Part shown: positions 59,663 to 64,000 of the stretch, piece after piece
Layout: every line of letters starts with the position of its first letter
Numbering within the stretch: position 1 is the stretch's first letter
DNA from: Helichrysum umbraculigerum
Lineage: Eukaryota; Streptophyta; Magnoliopsida; Asterales; Asteraceae
DNA: 64,000 nucleotides
Assembly (NCBI GenBank): GCA_949592205.1
Contig: CATIUR010000004.1
Coordinates: forward strand, 62,841,837 to 62,905,836
Direction of reading: 5' to 3'
The notes under the pieces: model-generated
Told to the model about the DNA's origin: nothing
Databases searched by the model: none
What the model saw: only the letters and a program-made list of their open reading frames with translations
Translations under genes and position numbers: made by a program

Positions 59663-60856
59663 TGTCGCAGCTCAATCGGTCGGTCGGATTTAACTCCGGT
59701 CGTTGTTCCAACGTCAACAGAGGCGACGGACAGTGAGTTTTAAATTTATATGAGCTGGGGCTCAAACTATAAGTACTACCTACCTTGGGAGCAAGCAGTA
59801 AGTATAACTCGAGGTCGTTCTTTTATCGGAGTGAATTAAAATGAAGCGAGTCACCAAAGATTATGGTCGCAATTAGGATGGGGGTAGGTAGATAGATTTT
59901 GGATTGATTTGGTTTTCTAATTTATCCTAAGTGCAGTAAAGTAAATAACAGAGATAAGAGATAGGGAATAAGCAGACAGGTAGAGATGTGATTGTGAAAC
60001 TTGGATAATTAGGGTTTTGGGATGATGTTCATTATAAAATTGATTGGAGATTTACCAGATAAAAAGCAGACATACTTTCGGTGTAAACGCTAGGACCCTA
60101 CGTTCAGGTGAAACCCTAGAAACATATGTCACTGGAATCCTAGGTTATCATGATTCTGATCAGATCAGGCTGTTTTCAAACCCCCTGAACTTTTGCTTGA
60201 ATAAGACAAAGCCACCCAGGATTTATCTAGGGAGCAGGCATAAGGCAACAGACCGCAATTGTATTTACTGACCTTTCTTAACACCTAATCATCTATTTAC
60301 TTTTATCATGGCAAATACTTATTGTATCCTATGTATGTTAAACTATTGGTCTGATTAGGGTTTTGCATGTCTAGGTATTATAATTGACACTACCCTGTAT
60401 TGTATCTGTTGAAGCACATACTTAACCATCATAAATATAGACCCTCCTTTACAGTCAGGCGTTCATCCCTAGGAATAATCACGGTGTACAGGGCAATTAG
60501 GCATTTCCACAGTGTTCCAAACCCTAGATGTACTAACGGTGTACTAGGCATTTAAGCATTTCCACAGTGTTCCAGATCTTAGGTGTACTAACGGTGTACA
60601 ATGCAACAAGCATTTCCACAGCTTTGATTCCTAGACCACAGTTCTAGAAGGGTCACTTCTAGGTAATTCACGATGAAACAATCCATGGCATTTCCTTAGC
60701 TTCTACGTATTTGTACTCCACAAGAGGTGTTTCCAACGCTATACGAAGTACCGTGCCTTTTAAAAGAAAGTTCATAGTTTCATACTGTAACTGGAGATAA
60801 CTGCGTATTCATAGTATTAGGGTTGATCAGATCCTATCCTAGGGCAACAGTCACGT
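59663..60856 (-). repeat. Element G 5' LTR, portion left of the H insertion
   Basis: Matches 48236-49436 of the 3' LTR and stops at GTCACGT where H begins. The rest should reappear after H, outside the window. Confidence 0.9.
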
Positions 60857-63776
60857 TGATATCGCGTAAAAAGTCACGTTTTTACTACCGATATCTCTCT
60901 CATTCTGGAACGATTCTCGGCATATTAACTCAAAAACAGCACAAATCAGTAACATTATTCCAAGATGGTCAAAACGAGGTTGCACGATAAAAATCGAGCA
61001 AAACGGCCGAGAAACGAAGATTCCACATACGTTTGAAGATTCAGGGCTTAAAAACGAGATTTCAAGACTAAATGCCCTCCATCAACATCCAATATTTCCA
61101 AGATGTTCGTTTTTAAAATTCGAATCCAACAGAAGAAGAATCAACCAAAACGGGTGAAAAATGAAGATTTCGCGCCCGCCGGAAGATCCAAATGATCCGT
61201 ACACAATATCTGGAGCTAGGTACCTCATTTTAAGGCATATCCTATGTCAAAATCTTCGTTTTTGAATTACGAATCCAACAAAAAAAGAATCAACTCAAAC
61301 GGAAGTATAACGAAGAAAACACGCACGAATCAAGAAACGAAGCAAAAGATCGCGCAACGGGGCGGGATGAGGCCCACCGCCGCCAGGCACCAGCCAGCCG
61401 CCGCCGGCCACCTGGCTGGCACTGCCGGCCACCCTACCCCCGTCCCGGTTTCCGTTTTTGGCAAGTTTTGGTACCCGGTGCGCCTACTTTTCGTGTTGTA
61501 CACACCACTTTTGGAAAGATTTCTAATGTGCACCCCTTGATGCTAATGTGAGCCAAAGCTCTCCTATAAATAGAGGGCTTGAGGCTTCATTTCAACTTGC
61601 ACCATATGCACCTCATTTCTTGTATATTTCTCTTTCTCTCTCTAGAATTCTCTCTCTTGCACTACTCTTAGGAATTAGAGGAGAATTATTCTTATAGTTA
61701 GTTCTTCTCTCTAGTCTCTCTCTCTCTAGCACTACTCTTAGGAGTTAGAGGAGAACTAGAGAGAAGATTAGGGTCTCTCTACTTTCTCTCTCTAAGTTAA
61801 TTTGGAGAGAGATATGTATGAGATTAATTATGTAATAGTTAGTAGTAGCTAGCTTATCAATGTAACGCTTTGGATTATTCGGAAGTAATATAAGCATCGT
61901 TTTGCTCGCAATAATTACGGGTAATATCTTTCTTTTCCTTTATTAATTATTTGTAATGTTCTTGTTTGATGTTTATGATTTATTAATATTGGAAATGTTT
62001 ATTATCATGATATGCGAGTAGTTGTTTATATGTTTGCCATGATTTAGATAGTTATAATGGATGATAATAAATGTTGTGAAGTAATATGACGGCCCCTATT
62101 CGACTGTTCTCGGATATAGTGCTGGAAACGCTTTAGGCGGATTACAAACGTACGGAAGTCTGAGAACGACCGAAGGTAGTTATATTACGGACCAATACTT
62201 TAAATGTGCTAAATGAATTTCTATTTATAGTTTAATTATAACATTATGAACGAATGATGGCATGTTTGGCCAACCGCTTTTGACCAGACTACCCCAACTT
62301 ATTCCGGTAGGGTAAAACCTATTTATGTGACTATTTATTCAATAGACCATGCCATGATACGGACATCTCTGACGACCGAGATTGGGGAATAGGATTCGAG
62401 GGTAGTTGTTAGCCGATATGTTCAGTACATTTGGGAGAACTTCCGGTGTATTGTAATTGTTTGTGTTTACTATCCATGTGACATATCTTCTATCTGATTG
62501 CGGACAACTCTACGTTAGTTAGTTGATAGGATCGTAAAAACAACTCATTCCAACATAGTCTAAATTCATAAAAAGAAACTTATATGAATGGGAATTATTA
62601 TACTTTGTTATTGTTTAAATGTATGACACCTGACCTAACTTATGGAGTACCCTTTCCAGTTATCCACGTGACTGCAACCTAGATATTAGGGAGTCCGGAA
62701 CCTTAATTGTGGTAAGTAGTTATCTGTGCCCATGACATGCAATAAGTAAGACACAGTGAAATCACTCGTTGTATATATTAGATTTACATTTCTGCACTGA
62801 TTTACATTTAGTTAGTTTAGAGTGTCAACCTCACTGTCAATTACTCTCGACCACATGTTAGACGTAAGAACCCGTGGAACTACCCTGTAAAGTACACTGT
62901 CTATTAGTGAAAGGCATGGTCCTCATATGAAACATGTTTTAAACAAACTGTGAATAATCTGGAGATGTATAATTGTTTGAAAAGGAGAGGTCTAGGTCAT
63001 AAATCAATGTAATTGGAGCTTAAGAAAAGTATTAACAAGGTCTAGTGAGGAAAGTCCAAGTGATTTAGATTTATCAACCCCCTAGATTTTACATATTTGA
63101 TTCTTTAAACATAACAAGTTAATAATTAGATACACTATTAGAAGAACGAGAGATAAGCTTAGGTGTTAAGAACGGTCGGACCTATGAGATGATATGCTGC
63201 TTTATTCATGTACCTCGGTTAATCACCAAAGTAGGTTGCTTATCTTTCAACTAGGTAAGTATTGGGAGTTTAGCGTATTGCTCCGATCAGAATCACGATA
63301 ACCTAGTTCCTAGTGACATGCCAATGGGAATTTAATTGGTAGGGTTCTAGTGTTTACACCAAAGTCTGTCAATCTATTAATCTGAAAGTGTCCCCATCAT
63401 AAACACAATCCCGATATTATACTATTCCAAGTCATGGTAAACCACGTCTTCCCTATCCTTAGTTGTTCCTTATATGCTAGCTAGTTCTTTTTAATTTTAT
63501 TGCTTTAGTTATTTTAATTAGTTAAAAAACCAAACAAAACCAACTATCTGAACCCAATCTTGAGGACTGAATTATCCAAACGAGCTCCGTTTCAAATTCG
63601 ACCGTCTGGAGACGACCCTGATCATCCTTACCACGTACTAGTATCGGGTACTTGTACCTAGTACCAGTAGGTAGTTCGGAGGTTTAGGCCCGAGCAAACA
63701 TAAATTTTAAAACACCCTGATCGCACCCTCGGTCGTTACAACAACACCGACGACACCGACGGCTGAGGGCGCATCA
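60857..63776 (+). repeat. Element H 5' LTR (2920 bp)
   Basis: It begins TGATATCGCG and ends GGGCGCATCA. GC-rich GCCGGCCACC / GGCTGGC repeats (about 61374-61440) lie upstream of TATAAATA (61565-61572), and two leader hairpins follow. ORFs 61244-61540 and 61330-61533 cross the GC-rich part and are not supported. Confidence 0.88.
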
Positions 63777-63782
63777 AGTTTT

Positions 63783-63800
63783 TGGCGCCGCTGCCGGGGA
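63783..63800 (+). promoter_or_regulatory. Primer binding site, tRNA-Asp (H)
   Basis: TGGCGCCGCTGCCGGGGA after AGTTT, as in E1. Confidence 0.88.
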
Positions 63801-64000
63801 CGGTGGTACGATTTGGAGCCTGTTTAGATAAGTTAGTTTTTAAGAGATCCTTTTGACTGGGACTCACCATCCTTATCAGAAGTTACATTTTGCACGTAGT
63901 TTAGCGTAGTTAGGATTGCCTTAGTATTACTTTAGATTAAGTTCCTTTCTCACCCCCGTCCTTAATCCTGAAACCTTCTCCCTATGCCACCTGTTATTTA

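Larger units (their letters stand above)
48236..60856 (-). mobile_element. Element G: Athila-like element without gag or pol, carrying an ATHILA ORF-1-like gene
   Basis: On the minus strand: 5' LTR (partly in window, split by H at 60856), tRNA-Asp primer site, an ORF with acidic start and the shared C-terminal domain, stem-loops, 1.7 kb non-coding, an ATHILA ORF-1-like gene interrupted by an LTR piece, a structured 3' region, polypurine tract and 3' LTR. It is inserted in D's integrase with predicted duplication GACAC (48231-48235), the partner of which should lie beyond the window. Confidence 0.88.
60857..64000 (+). mobile_element. Element H: Athila-like element, 5' LTR and leader (continues beyond window)
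   Basis: The LTR 60857-63776 is followed by a tRNA-Asp primer site and about 200 bp of leader. It is inserted into G's LTR; the predicted duplication is CACGT (60852-60856). An ATG at 63984-63986 could begin an ORF, but too little is visible. Confidence 0.85.

Noticed and set aside
61244..61540. GC-rich ORF with Ala/Pro runs
   Set aside because: Crosses the GCCGGCC palindrome cluster of the H LTR; no conservation expected.

Overview
The window is plant nuclear DNA made almost entirely of nested LTR retrotransposons. I found no convincing host gene. tRNA-Asp and initiator-Met primer sites, chromovirus integrase with a chromodomain, Athila-type proteins and five-base target duplications all point to a large, repeat-rich flowering-plant genome. 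The style resembles Asteraceae, but that is only an impression.

Two groups of elements alternate. Group 1 (E1, F, G, H) is Athila-like Ty3/gypsy: tRNA-Asp primer site, LTRs starting TGAT, CCGTATACGG or other GC-rich palindromes upstream of a TATA box, and no reverse transcriptase or integrase. Their reading frame is Gag, a DLGAS protease, an acidic linker and a shared ~270-residue C-terminal domain I do not recognise (E1, F), or an acidic segment plus that domain alone (G). Behind the frame lies about 2 kb of non-coding sequence with hairpins that keep pairing although their bases differ between families. Group 2 (A, B, C, D) is Tekay-like: initiator-Met primer site and LTRs starting TGTRACACCCG. 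A and C carry only gag (the TR-GAG class), B is a fragment with an extra coiled-coil ORF, and D is the 3' end of an element with integrase and chromodomain, a possible helper.

Layout. 1-17938: E1 in a tandem internal-LTR-internal arrangement, the right unit split by A (9850-17430, target duplication CAACC). 17939-21723: B, minus strand, truncated. 21724-21940: spacer and a (TA)n run. 21941-44611: a ~560 bp fold-back element (FB1) split by C (21980-32353, minus, duplication GAAGG) and by F (32845-44569, duplication CTTCC). The left LTR of C holds a Copia-like fragment with two LTRs in a 614 bp inverted repeat. 44612-45222: (TA)n and a second fold-back element, FB2. 45341-48235: D, minus. 48236-60856: G, minus, inserted in D's integrase. 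60857 to the end: H, inserted in G's 5' LTR.

How it may work (inference): the group 1 and 2 gag-only elements would need reverse transcriptase and integrase from relatives such as D or from elements outside the window. What group 1 keeps, namely the C-terminal domain, the stem-loops just after its stop codon and the structured 3' region, is the best candidate here for an undescribed mobilisation or packaging system.
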